64,000 nt of DNA, taken from the NCBI GenBank assembly GCA_017545665.1, contig JAFWKQ010000079.1, forward strand, positions 47,303 to 111,302, written 5' to 3'. The stretch is from Atopobiaceae bacterium. Lineage in GTDB: Bacteria; Actinomycetota; Coriobacteriia; Coriobacteriales; Atopobiaceae. Below, piece after piece: positions 17,866-26,927 of the stretch. Position 1 is the first letter of the stretch, and each line of letters opens with the position of its first letter. The translations under genes and the position numbers were made by a program. A model generated the notes under the pieces. The model made no database searches. It was not told the DNA's origin and saw only the letters and a program-made list of their open reading frames with translations.

Positions 17866-19398
17866 ATGGAAATTGGCAAGTTCGACCTCGGACAGTTTTG
17901 GCGGAGTCTCGAGCCTTCATTCACCCCTTGGTGGTTCTTTGTGTTCTTAGCGTTTGCGCTTCTTTGGTATTACGCTTTGCCAAAGAGGGGCCGTTGGGTC
18001 ATTTTGCTGTTAGCGAGCTTTGCGTTTTGCGCTGTGGGCGGCTGGCAAACGGTGGCTAGCGTTGTCCTAGTGGCGTGCATTGCCTGGAGTGCGGGACTCG
18101 CTATTGAGGCCACGCCAAAAAAGGAGAGGTCTCGGCGAAAGCTGTTGCTATCCTGTACGTGCATTGTGCTTGTGGTTGCCTTAGCATACGTTAAGCTCAA
18201 TTCGCTGTTTAAGTGGTCTATGGCGTGGTTCGTGGTGCCGCTGGGCATATCGTATTACACGCTCTCGGTGATCTCGTATTTGGCCGACGTGTATAGGGGT
18301 CGTCAGGCTGCCGAGCGCAACTTTTTGCACATGCTTCTTTTTGTTGCGTGGTTTCCCAAGGTGCTGGAAGGTCCCATAGAGCGCTACGGCAAGCTTTCTA
18401 AGCAGCTCGTGGATGGCAATGAGTTTGAGTGGGTTTCCTTTTGCCATGGCATGCAGCTGGCGCTTTGGGGCTATATAAAGAAGATGGTCATCGCAGACAG
18501 GATTGCCGTGCTTACCACGGAGGCCTTTGCCCACCATACGAAATATGGCGGAGCAATAATGGTTTTGTCCGTTGCCCTTGCTGCCGTGCAGCTCTATTGC
18601 GACTTTAGCGGGTGCATGGACATTGCTGGCGGCGTTTCGCAGATGTTTGGCATACGGCTGGAGGCGAACTTTAGGCAGCCGTTCTTCTCGCGCAGCGCGG
18701 CGGAGTTCTGGCGAAGGTGGCACGTTACGCTGGGAACGTGGTTTAAGGACTACGTGTACATGCCGCTTACCGTGTCCAAGCCGGTTATGGGCGTGGCACG
18801 GTGGGCACGCAAGCACGTGAGCAATACGGCGCCGCGCAAGATAATGCAGGTGATGCCCCTTGTGGTGGTGTGGCTATTCACCGGACTCTGGCACGGCACG
18901 GGCGTGCCTTACCTCGTGTGGGGTGCGTGGTGGGGCGTGCTCATAATATGCGACGTGCTGTTTGCCAAAGGGTATGGGCGCGTTGCCTCCGCCCTGCACA
19001 TAGATGCGAATTCGGGTGCGTGGCACGCCTTTCAGGCAATACGCACGTTTGGGCTGTTCTGCGTGGGCAGGCTCATTACCCTGCCCAACGACCTTGCCGT
19101 TACCGGACAGATTATTACCAGCATTGCGACGCAGCCAGACATTTGGCAGCTGGTGGACGGAACCTTGCTGAACATGGGTTTGGACGCGGTTAACCTTAAC
19201 CTTGTGGTTATTTGCATTGCCGTTGTGTGGGTGGTGGACCTCTTGCACGAGCGGGGGGTTTGCATCCGACAGGTTGTGGGTTCGTGGCCCATGCTGGTGC
19301 GCGATCTTGCGTATGTTGCCGCGGTGATGACAGTGGTGGTGTTTGGTATGTATGGGCCCATGTACAGCGCGTCGGCGTTTGTGTATATGCAGTATTAG
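17866..19398 (+). CDS. MBOAT-family O-acyltransferase (DltB/AlgI-like)
   Basis: Its 510 residues with about eleven membrane helices include LEGPIERYGKL, YCDFSGCMDIAGGVSQMFGI, EFWRRWHVTLGTWFKDYVYMPL (His286) and the active-site GLWHGTGVPYLVWG (His343), the signature of DltB/AlgI-type MBOAT enzymes. These pass an acyl group from a cytoplasmic carrier through the membrane to an extracellular acceptor. The carrier gene follows 23 bases downstream and the SGNH gene precedes it. Together they form a dlt-like route. The acceptor is presumably the surface polymer made by this locus. Confidence 0.93.
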   Translation: MEIGKFDLGQFWRSLEPSFTPWWFFVFLAFALLWYYALPKRGRWVILLLASFAFCAVGGWQTVASVVLVACIAWSAGLAIEATPKKERSRRKLLLSCTCIVLVVALAYVKLNSLFKWSMAWFVVPLGISYYTLSVISYLADVYRGRQAAERNFLHMLLFVAWFPKVLEGPIERYGKLSKQLVDGNEFEWVSFCHGMQLALWGYIKKMVIADRIAVLTTEAFAHHTKYGGAIMVLSVALAAVQLYCDFSGCMDIAGGVSQMFGIRLEANFRQPFFSRSAAEFWRRWHVTLGTWFKDYVYMPLTVSKPVMGVARWARKHVSNTAPRKIMQVMPLVVVWLFTGLWHGTGVPYLVWGAWWGVLIICDVLFAKGYGRVASALHIDANSGAWHAFQAIRTFGLFCVGRLITLPNDLAVTGQIITSIATQPDIWQLVDGTLLNMGLDAVNLNLVVICIAVVWVVDLLHERGVCIRQVVGSWPMLVRDLAYVAAVMTVVVFGMYGPMYSASAFVYMQY

Positions 19399-19420
19399 CC
19401 TTACGGGGAAAGGAAGAGGC

Positions 19421-19648
19421 GTGGAGGAGCAAGTACTTGCGGTTTTGAAGGAAGAGGTACCAGAGGTGGACTTTGAGTCGTCGGATGCGCTGGTGGACGA
19501 CGGCATTCTGGACTCGTTTGCCATTACGTCCACCATCGCGGCGCTCTCTATGGAGTTTGGCATAACCATACCCTACGAGGAGATCGTGGAGGAGAACTTC
19601 AACTCGCTGCCCGCCCTTGCCGCAATGGTGGAAAGGCTCATGGCCTAG
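19421..19648 (+). CDS. Acyl carrier protein (DltC-like)
   Basis: GTG 19421 is preceded by AGGAAGAGG and gives 75 residues. A longer open frame upstream lies inside the MBOAT gene and was rejected. The core LVDDGILDSFAITSTI contains the DSF motif whose Ser32 would carry 4'-phosphopantetheine. Helix layout and acidity fit carrier proteins of the DltC/peptidyl type. Between an MBOAT and an AMP-ligase gene it is the likely shuttle for the activated acyl group. A phosphopantetheinyl transferase would have to be encoded elsewhere. Confidence 0.9.
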   Translation: MEEQVLAVLKEEVPEVDFESSDALVDDGILDSFAITSTIAALSMEFGITIPYEEIVEENFNSLPALAAMVERLMA

Positions 19649-19723
19649 TTGTTCGTTTGGGGATTGCGCTGCGCGACGCCTTTGGGGGGCGTCGCCATGT
19701 GTGCTTTGGGATGGTGACACGTT

Positions 19724-21733
19724 GTGCGAACTTTAATAGACGCGGTGCTCCTGCATGCCGAGGAGACGCCAAACAAGCTGGCGGTTGCGTTCAAGGGCGA
19801 GGCGTATGCGTATGCGGAGTTGCGGGACGCGGCGTGTGCGGCGGCTCGGGGCCTTGCCGGCGCCGGAGTTGCGCGTGGGGCCCGCGTTTGTTTGCAGTGC
19901 CTCCCCAGGCCTGCGACGCTTGCCTGCTACCTTGGCATTCACATGCTGGGGGCGACGGCCGTTATGGTTGACAAGGCGGCTGGCGCGCAGGACGCGCAGA
20001 CGGCGATGCGGATTTCCGATGCCTCCGTGCTGGTGAGCGAGGGGGATGCGCCGGAGGGTGCGGCCGTGCTGCTCCCGCGTGATCTGTGCGCGGGCGAGGC
20101 GGGGGACGGTGTCTTTGAGCCCTGCGCGTGGGAAGACGAGGAGCCGTGGGACATTATCTTTACCACAGGCACCACGGGGGAGCCCAAGGGCGCCACGCTG
20201 AGTGCGCGGGCAGTTTGCGCCATTACGCGCAACAACGTGGCGGGAGCTGGCATGCGCGCGGACGACGTGATTCTTGTGCCTTTGCCGCTGCATCACTCCG
20301 TGGCGCTGCGGGTTTGTCGCGCGGCGCTTGAGCTGGGGGCAAGCATAGTCTTGCAGAACGGCTTTGTGTTCGCGCGGGAGGTGGAGCGTAACATAGAGCG
20401 CTTTGGCTGCACGGCCATGGTGGCCGTGCCCGCGTCCATGGAGACGGTCCGGCAGCAGATGCAGGGAAAGTTTGGGCAGGTCGTTGGCGGGCTGCGTTAC
20501 GTGGAGGTGGGCGCGGGAGCGCTGAGCCTGGCGCAGCGCAAGACCTTGTTTGAGGAGCTTCCCAACACGCGGGTGATCAGCACGTATGGCAGCTCCGAGA
20601 CGGGCGGCACGCTGTTCTTGGACGTATGTGAGGCCGTGCGCACGGGACGCGGGCTGGAGGCTGCGGGCAAGCCTGTGGTCGGCGTGGAGGTGGGCCTTGC
20701 GGACGTGCGCGCCGACGGGTGTGGGCGCTTGAGGCTGCGCGGCAAGATGCTTATGAGCGGCTATTGGGGACGCAACGACCTCACTGCCGAGGTTGCGGGA
20801 GGTGACGGCTGGCTTCTTTCTGGCGACATGGCTCGGATGGACGATGACGGCTTTGTCTATTTGCTGGGGCGTGCCGACGACATCATAAACATGGGCGGCG
20901 AGAACATATCGCCCGTGGAGGTGGAGAACGCCGCGAGCCTGTGCGATGGAGTGGCCGAGTGCGCGTGCATTGGCGTGGACGATCCGGAGGGAACGCTTGG
21001 GCAGATACCGGTGCTCTACGCGGTACCTGGTGGAACTGCGCTGGACGAGCGCGTGCTGCGCGCGCAGCTTGTGGAGCGCCTTGGGTCCAAGAAGGCACCC
21101 AGGGAAGTTGTGGTGGTGGAGTCCCTGCCTCGCAACGCCATGCAAAAGGTGCGTAAGGATCGCCTGCACGAGCTGTGGGAAGAGTGCGGAACGTCGCTGA
21201 GCATGGGGCCGGTGGCGCAGGCGGTTCTGCGGCGTTCGAGCGTGCGTGAGTTTGAGCGCAGGCCCGTGCTGAAGGCGGTGGTGGATGCCGTCGTACGCGC
21301 GGCAATTCAGGCGCCCAACGGTCACAACATGCAGACGTGGCGGTTTACGGTGCTGGAGGATGCGGAGACTATTGGCAGGCTTCGGGACGCAACGTTTGTT
21401 GCGGCCAAGGAGCAGAAGGTTTCCGTGTACGGATTCGGTGAGCCCGCCTTTGCGGTTGTTGTTTCCAACGATCGGCGTAACGCCGATGGCTGCCAGGACT
21501 GCTCGGCGGCCGCCATGGCCATGCTGCTGGTTGCGCAGGAACACGGGCTCGGGGGAACGTGGATGAACGGCCTCATGACGTTGCGCGACGTGGAGCCGGT
21601 GAAGGGCGTGCTGGACGGCTTGGGCGTTCCGGCTCGGCACGTGGTGTGGGCGACGCTGTTGTTTGGATATGCCGCAAAGAGGCCGACCAAGCCTGCGCGA
21701 AAGCCCGATGCGATTAGGTATGCAAACAGGTAG
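19724..21733 (+). CDS. AMP-forming acyl ligase fused to a nitroreductase domain (DltA-position enzyme)
   Basis: The 669-residue protein starts at GTG 19724. Residues 1-485 are an ANL-family adenylation domain: FTTGTTGEPKGATLS (about 145-160), VPLPLHHSVALR, TYGSSETGG (~286), LSGDMARMDDDGFVYLLGRADD, and the C-terminal NAMQKVRK with the catalytic Lys (~476). The A4 region lacks the FD pair that anchors amino groups in amino-acid adenylation domains, hinting at a plain carboxylic acid. Residues ~490-669 are an FMN nitroreductase: RRSSVREF, QAPNGHNMQTWRF, and a C-terminal VVWATLLFGYA. It would load the carrier protein at 19421 and may oxidise or reduce the acyl group. The fusion is not a standard DltA. 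Confidence 0.85.
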   Translation: MRTLIDAVLLHAEETPNKLAVAFKGEAYAYAELRDAACAAARGLAGAGVARGARVCLQCLPRPATLACYLGIHMLGATAVMVDKAAGAQDAQTAMRISDASVLVSEGDAPEGAAVLLPRDLCAGEAGDGVFEPCAWEDEEPWDIIFTTGTTGEPKGATLSARAVCAITRNNVAGAGMRADDVILVPLPLHHSVALRVCRAALELGASIVLQNGFVFAREVERNIERFGCTAMVAVPASMETVRQQMQGKFGQVVGGLRYVEVGAGALSLAQRKTLFEELPNTRVISTYGSSETGGTLFLDVCEAVRTGRGLEAAGKPVVGVEVGLADVRADGCGRLRLRGKMLMSGYWGRNDLTAEVAGGDGWLLSGDMARMDDDGFVYLLGRADDIINMGGENISPVEVENAASLCDGVAECACIGVDDPEGTLGQIPVLYAVPGGTALDERVLRAQLVERLGSKKAPREVVVVESLPRNAMQKVRKDRLHELWEECGTSLSMGPVAQAVLRRSSVREFERRPVLKAVVDAVVRAAIQAPNGHNMQTWRFTVLEDAETIGRLRDATFVAAKEQKVSVYGFGEPAFAVVVSNDRRNADGCQDCSAAAMAMLLVAQEHGLGGTWMNGLMTLRDVEPVKGVLDGLGVPARHVVWATLLFGYAAKRPTKPARKPDAIRYANR

Positions 21734-21828
21734 GTGATTGGGCTTGGTGTGGCTCTCGTTGCCGATGCGTGCCCTGCGCTTTTCAGGTCTCTGCTATACT
21801 GCTTAAGGAAAATTCTTATAGCGAATAG

Positions 21829-24800
21829 ATGGGCATTGCCGTGAAAATCAAAGGATTCGACAAACGTAGCGCAATGGGCATTGCGGTGGTTTGTACCGTG
21901 CTTGTGCTTATTGTTGTGCCCTTGGTTCCCTCTTGGTCGGGTGAGGCGGGGGTGTCTTTCTCTGCGGTGGAGGCACCGGGTGCCGTGGCGGGGGTGGCGG
22001 CCTCCGGGGCGGCCGCGGGAGAGTCGGGCGCTAAGGCCGGTGCGGTGGCGGCGGCCAGCGCTTCGGCTTGCGACGCGTCGACCGACGGTGGCGCCAGCGC
22101 AGACGACCTCGTGTTTGAGGATGGGTTGGATGCCTCCGCAGGAGTTCGCGCTGGTGCCCAGGCACAGGTTACGGAGCAGTCGGAATCGAACGATTTGGCG
22201 TCCAATGCCGATGCCAAGAGTGTGGACGAGGCTGGTAACGGAAAGGAGGCGACCTCTGCGTTCGTGCTGGCCGAGGGTGCCAAGTGCGTGCAGGACGTCG
22301 TTCTTGTGGGCGTGAGCGAGGGACTAAACACGGACGAGGTCTCGCGGCGACTGGCGGATTCGAACGTCGCGCATGTTGCGGGCGTTTGCGAGGTCGTTCC
22401 CGGCGTGGTGGAGGTTTCCTTCGATTCCGCTACGGCATCTGTGGAAGACGAGGTGAACAGGCTCTTGTCGCTGCCGTTCGTGGAATCCGCGCAGCCCAAC
22501 TATGTGTATGAGACCGCCGATTCGGAGTCCCTGGATGCGGCGAAGGGCTCGGGCGTTGAGGCTCCGAGCGGCTCCTCCAAAGACGAGGCTGGGAAGCAGG
22601 CGGAAGGGGAGCCTGCGGGTGGCGAGCCTGTAGGGGGGCAGTCCGCTGGAGAGCCAGCTGCCGGGCAGGGTGCCGAGGGATCCGCCGGAGGGCAGCCCAC
22701 CGAGCAGCCCGCTGGGCAATCCGTTACCGATCAGCGTGCTTCCGAGCAGTCCGCCGAGGGGCAGTCCGCCGAAGAGGACATTCCTGCGCAGAAGGCCGAT
22801 GACGCCAATGCGGCGCATGGCGTTGCGCTTAAGGCAGAAAGCGCTGGCGACGCGCCCTTGTCTAACGACACCAACTCGCGTCTGCAGTGGGACTTGCGGA
22901 GCATTAACGTAAAGGGCGCATGGGACGCCGGCTACGACGGCAACGGCGTTTCCGTGGCGGTTATAGATGCGGACTTTGACGTTAACCACCCCGACCTGCA
23001 AGGCAAGATCGTGGGTGCGTACAACGTGATGGACAACAGCACCGACGTTCGGGGCAACGGCAACATGCACGGCTTTTACGTTTGTAGCGTAATCGCGCCC
23101 ACGAAGGACAACAACTTTGGCATTGCCGGCGTTTCTCCGGGCGCGCGCGTGGTGCCGGTGCTGGCCAGCAAGGACAGGGAATATACGAGCGCAAACCTGC
23201 TAAAGGCATACGAATACATCCTGAGCGTGCGCGAGCGGTACAACATACGTGTTGTGAACACAAGCTTTGGGTTTGACTGGTCGAACCCAACGGATGCGGA
23301 TCTTTTGGTGTATCGCAAGATTGACGAGGCGTACGCAGCGGGAATCGTTACCGTTGCCTCGGCAGGCAACGGACAAGGCCCCTATTGCCATTGTCCGTGC
23401 GACTACGGAACCACCGTGGGAGTTACGGGACTTTGCTACCCCAGATTCGATCCCGAACACTATGCGGGCTACGATGCTGGAGCGGTTGCGTTCTCGCCCA
23501 TATCGAACTTCAATGCGGAGGGTGAGACGAGCAAGAACATATGCGCTCCAGGGTGGGATGTGCCGAGCATTAGGAACGACGACTACCGCGCCGAGGCGTA
23601 TGGCATAAGCGGTGGCACCTCGTTTGCCGCGCCGCACGTGGCGGGCACGCTCGCGCTCATGTTCCAGGCGAACCCGTCGCTTTCTTCCGCGCAGGCCGTT
23701 GCGGCCCTTTATGGATCGGCTCGGGACTTGGGCGATTTGGGCTGGGACCGCTTTCACGGCTATGGCGAGGTAGACGCAGCCAAGGCGGTTGACTACGCCA
23801 GAAAGGGCGTGTGGCTGCAGGGGCCGCAATGGGTTGCTACCGGTGCGAACGCATCCTATTCCTGCGCCTCGGGCGCGGGCGTTGCGTCACTCGCGTGCTC
23901 GAACGGCGGTGTGGCTCAGGCGTCGGTGAGCGGAGGGCGCGCGACGTTGCATGCCACACGAAGCGGCGTGGCGCAGCTCGCAGGAACGTCCGCCTCGGGC
24001 GGGCCGCTCCAAACTGACGTCTTCGTAGTTGGGCCCATTGACGGCTCGGAGTCGATTGAGGTGGGAGACGTTGTGCGCTATGGGGTGTCGCAGCCGTATC
24101 CCTTTGCGTATAGGTGGAGCCTCGATGGCAAGGATGTTGGCACGGGTAGCTATGCAAACGTGAGCGTCGGAAGTGCGGGTGGCCATACGTTGGTTGCGAC
24201 GCTCGTTGCGGACCCGTCTGTGCGACTGGAGAAGCATCTGGCAGCCCAGCCGATGGACATTGCGAAGGCGCAGGTAGACGCGGTGCCGAGTCAGCTTTAT
24301 ACCGGCGGGCAGATTTGTCCGAAGCCCGTTGTGCGTGTGGGCTCCGCAAGGCTTAAGGAGGGAGCGGACTACTCACTCTCGTACGAGAACAACGTTGGGG
24401 TTGGGACGGCCACCGTTGTGGTGAGTGGCCGCGGCAACTATAGGGGAACGAAGAAGGCGTCCTTTGAGATCGTGCCCGAGGCTCACGTACGGTACCGCTC
24501 GCATGTGCAGAACATTGGATGGCAGGGGTGGAAGGCAAACGGTGCGCTGAGTGGCACGAGCGGAAAGGGCTTGCGCTTGGAAGGGCTCAAGGTTGAGCTG
24601 GTGGGCGCGCCGTATTCTGGTGGGATCGAGTATCGCACGCACATCCAAAACATTGGCTGGCAGGGCATGCGAGCGAATGGTGCCATGAGTGGCACGAGCG
24701 GTCGTGGCCTGCGACTGGAGGCGCTTGAACTGCGTCTTACGGGCGACATGGCCACTCACTACAATGTGTGGTACAGGGTGCATGCGCAGGATTTTGGATG

Positions 24801-25386
24801 GCTGGGTTGGACGAGTAATGGCGGCAGCTCGGGTACGGCGACTCTTGGCAAGCGGCTCGAGGCGCTGGAGGTGAGGCTTCTTCCAAAGGGAAGCCCAGCG
24901 CCGGGCTCCACGAAGAGGGCGTACGTGACCCGACAGATTGCATACTCCTCTCATGTGCAGAACATGGGTTGGCAGGGTAGTGTCTTCGACGGGAAGGCGA
25001 GCGGGACAAGTGGCAAGGGCTTGCGGTTGGAGGGAATAAAGATTTCCCTCTCTGACTCGCGTGTTAAAGGTTCCGTTGAGTATCGTACCCATGTGCAGAA
25101 CGTGGGCTGGCAGGGTTATGTTCGCAACGGAAAGATGAGCGGAACGTCTGGCAAGGGCTTGCGGCTTGAGGCGATTCAGATTCGTCTGAAGGGCGCTGTG
25201 GAGCAACAGTACGACGTGTGGTACAGGGTTCACGCGCAGAACTTTGGCTGGATGGGTTGGGCCAAGAACGATGAGAGGGCCGGTACGCAGGGCTTTGGGT
25301 ATAGGCTCGAGGCAATTCAGATAAGGCTCTTGCCCAAGGGTTCGAATCCGCCAGGGACTGTTGGGAACGCATTCAGGGCGAAGTGA
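21829..25386 (+). CDS. Secreted subtilisin-like protease with six ChW cell-wall repeats
   Basis: A signal peptide (GIAVVCTVLVLIVVPLVPSW) is followed by a low-complexity region, an I9-like propeptide (VLVGVSEGLNTDEVSRRL, VESAQPNYVYE) and an E/G/Q/A-rich linker (~245-320). The S8 domain has Asp380 in VAVIDADFDVNHPDL, His414 in MHGFYVCSVIA and Ser598 in SGGTSFAAPHVAG, so the triad is intact. A beta-rich Ig-like segment (AAQPMDIAKAQVDAVPSQLY) precedes six ChW repeats (~885-1185) in two sets of three, each with (HVQN)GWQG and GLRLE phrases. ChW repeats bind cell walls in clostridia and Coriobacteriia. A TATACT near 21795 may be its -10. The start at ATG 21829 is uncertain; GTG 21841 is possible. 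Confidence 0.92.
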   Translation: MGIAVKIKGFDKRSAMGIAVVCTVLVLIVVPLVPSWSGEAGVSFSAVEAPGAVAGVAASGAAAGESGAKAGAVAAASASACDASTDGGASADDLVFEDGLDASAGVRAGAQAQVTEQSESNDLASNADAKSVDEAGNGKEATSAFVLAEGAKCVQDVVLVGVSEGLNTDEVSRRLADSNVAHVAGVCEVVPGVVEVSFDSATASVEDEVNRLLSLPFVESAQPNYVYETADSESLDAAKGSGVEAPSGSSKDEAGKQAEGEPAGGEPVGGQSAGEPAAGQGAEGSAGGQPTEQPAGQSVTDQRASEQSAEGQSAEEDIPAQKADDANAAHGVALKAESAGDAPLSNDTNSRLQWDLRSINVKGAWDAGYDGNGVSVAVIDADFDVNHPDLQGKIVGAYNVMDNSTDVRGNGNMHGFYVCSVIAPTKDNNFGIAGVSPGARVVPVLASKDREYTSANLLKAYEYILSVRERYNIRVVNTSFGFDWSNPTDADLLVYRKIDEAYAAGIVTVASAGNGQGPYCHCPCDYGTTVGVTGLCYPRFDPEHYAGYDAGAVAFSPISNFNAEGETSKNICAPGWDVPSIRNDDYRAEAYGISGGTSFAAPHVAGTLALMFQANPSLSSAQAVAALYGSARDLGDLGWDRFHGYGEVDAAKAVDYARKGVWLQGPQWVATGANASYSCASGAGVASLACSNGGVAQASVSGGRATLHATRSGVAQLAGTSASGGPLQTDVFVVGPIDGSESIEVGDVVRYGVSQPYPFAYRWSLDGKDVGTGSYANVSVGSAGGHTLVATLVADPSVRLEKHLAAQPMDIAKAQVDAVPSQLYTGGQICPKPVVRVGSARLKEGADYSLSYENNVGVGTATVVVSGRGNYRGTKKASFEIVPEAHVRYRSHVQNIGWQGWKANGALSGTSGKGLRLEGLKVELVGAPYSGGIEYRTHIQNIGWQGMRANGAMSGTSGRGLRLEALELRLTGDMATHYNVWYRVHAQDFGWLGWTSNGGSSGTATLGKRLEALEVRLLPKGSPAPGSTKRAYVTRQIAYSSHVQNMGWQGSVFDGKASGTSGKGLRLEGIKISLSDSRVKGSVEYRTHVQNVGWQGYVRNGKMSGTSGKGLRLEAIQIRLKGAVEQQYDVWYRVHAQNFGWMGWAKNDERAGTQGFGYRLEAIQIRLLPKGSNPPGTVGNAFRAK

Positions 25387-25911
25387 GCGCTCTAGGTGCG
25401 TGGGTTGAGCGATGGCATGCTGGCGGGCTTTTGTCTGCGCCTTCGCGGTTGCGCCAATCCTGGGCGGGCGCACCCTTTGAGGCGGGCGCGCCCTTTGGAG
25501 CGCCTGGGGAAGCTCGTTTTTTCCTTTTTTCGCCGTATTCCCGAGTTCACGCAAAACGGACCCCCTTTCGCTTCCAAAGTGGGCTTAGTGTTTGGTTTTC
25601 TGGGGTCCGTATTTACGGGCTCGCATTTTCGGCCTTTCTACCTGCGGTGATGCGAGGCGCCCTAGCGCCCGTACGGGAGAAGGTGCCCCAGATTTCAAAC
25701 ACTAAGACGAGTTCGGAAGTGAAAGGGGGTCTGTTTTGCGTGATTTGGCTGCTGAGCGTACAATCGTGCGCATGACTCGCGTCGCGAGCGTGTTTGCCCA
25801 TGCAAGGCGGCGTGTGATTCGCATCAGACCTCTTCGTTTGGGGGACGCCAGCGGGAGCCACTTGCGGACAAGCTCGCGGGACTTGTAAATCGGCTAGGGG
25901 TGGGGCGGAAT
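25387..25911 (+). other. 525-bp intergenic region holding a MITE-like element
   Basis: Between the protease stop and the acyltransferase start no gene is supported. The centre (25547-25743) is the palindromic element described separately. The flanks are GC-rich with CGGGCGCGCC-type repeats near 25467-25500. Confidence 0.6.
25547..25743. mobile_element. MITE-like palindromic element, copy 1 (197 bp)
   Basis: The ends at 25547-25575 and 25715-25743 are near-perfect 29-bp inverted repeats beginning TCACGCAAAACGGAC. Inside them a second inverted pair (TTAGTGTTTG / CAAACACTAA) extends the hairpin. A copy of identical length lies at 60870-61066. There is no open reading frame, so it would need an outside transposase, or be a structured RNA/DNA element. 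No clear target-site duplication is seen. Confidence 0.85.
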
Positions 25912-26805
25912 ATGAGCGTACAAACACTAACGGATGCCAGCGACATTCAAGGGCTGGAAAGCAACATGGTGGTTGGAGAGCCGAAGCTATGCAACAGCCG
26001 CATCGTGTTCAAGGGTGAGAACAACCTACTATATTGCGAGGACGGCGTGGTGCTGCAGGATACCTCCATCACGTTCAATGGGAGCAACGGTCTTGCTGTT
26101 TTGGGTTCCAGCAAGAATCCCTATTACGTCGACCTGACCATAAATAACGACTGCAGCGTGGTGATCGGCCGCGACGTCTACTTTAACGGCGCCCTCAGGG
26201 CGATCGTCTCCGAGCAATGCACCATCGCTATTGGGGACGGTTGCCTCCTGTCCTTTGGGATCTGGATGCGGACCGCGGACCCCCACCTTGTCTACGACGC
26301 CAAAACGCATAGGCGCCTTAACTACAGCAGGGACATCATCATTGGCGACCACGTGTGGATTGGGCAGGACGCGTTCGTCCTCAAGGGGACCACCGTCGGG
26401 TCTGGCTCAATAGTAGGCGCGAGGACCGTCGTGGCGGGCAAGACCATACCTTCCAACACGAGCTGGTCGGGCAATCCCGCGCGCCTCATACGAGAAGGAG
26501 TCTTTTGGGAGGGGAGTTGCGTCCACATGTGGACCCGCGCGAAGACCCGGAAGTCCGAGACGTTGCGCACGAAGGACTATCTGTACAGGGATTCCTCGCG
26601 CTCTGTTGTGGAGTCGTTCGTGGCCGACCCCGAGCTGCCTTCGCAGCAGCGCCTCGAGCACTATCTTGCCAACGGCTTTGGCAACGGGTCGCACGACAGG
26701 CTTGCCGTAGGCCCTGGGGAGAGGCATGATGGCAGCACAAGGGGAAAGGGTTCCATACGCCAGGGCATAGCAGGTCTTGCCAGGCGAATGGGAAGCTCCA
26801 GGTGA
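25912..26805 (+). CDS. Left-handed beta-helix (hexapeptide) O-acyltransferase
   Basis: ATG 25912 (GGGG eight bases upstream) gives 297 residues, and GTG 25900 is less likely. The core shows hexapeptide turns: CSVVIGRDVYFNGALRAIV, CTIAIGDGCLLSFGIWM, then HLVYDAKTHRRLNYSRDIIIGDHVWIGQDAFVLKG, VGSGSIVGARTVV and the family SGNPARLIREGVFW. The His in TADPHLVYD is the likely base. It would transfer an acetyl or similar group from acyl-CoA to a sugar. The last ~85 residues are basic and unlike the family, ending in a Gly/Arg-rich tail. It precedes the GT2/GtrA pair and suits glycan modification. Confidence 0.85.
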   Translation: MSVQTLTDASDIQGLESNMVVGEPKLCNSRIVFKGENNLLYCEDGVVLQDTSITFNGSNGLAVLGSSKNPYYVDLTINNDCSVVIGRDVYFNGALRAIVSEQCTIAIGDGCLLSFGIWMRTADPHLVYDAKTHRRLNYSRDIIIGDHVWIGQDAFVLKGTTVGSGSIVGARTVVAGKTIPSNTSWSGNPARLIREGVFWEGSCVHMWTRAKTRKSETLRTKDYLYRDSSRSVVESFVADPELPSQQRLEHYLANGFGNGSHDRLAVGPGERHDGSTRGKGSIRQGIAGLARRMGSSR

Positions 26806-26927
26806 TTCAGCTGGAGGGCTGGCGCAGCCATGAGCTTGTATGTTCTTTTCCGTTAGCATAAAACCAACTATCAATAACTGCTACCCTGTCTAATTGATTT
26901 ATTTCTACAACAATAGCTTGGATTCGA

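Noticed and set aside
19733..21640. 635-aa open frame antisense to the ligase-nitroreductase gene
   Set aside because: No motifs, His/Arg-rich composition typical of an antisense shadow.
25330..25350. tRNA T-arm-like GGTTCGAATCC
   Set aside because: It lies within the protease reading frame and no cloverleaf can be drawn around it.
24480..25380. Repeat array mistaken for CRISPR or tandem DNA repeat
   Set aside because: The repeats are protein ChW units with diverged nucleotides and no spacers.
24373..25554. 393-aa minus-strand frame over the ChW repeats
   Set aside because: Antisense of repeats; repeats alone explain it.
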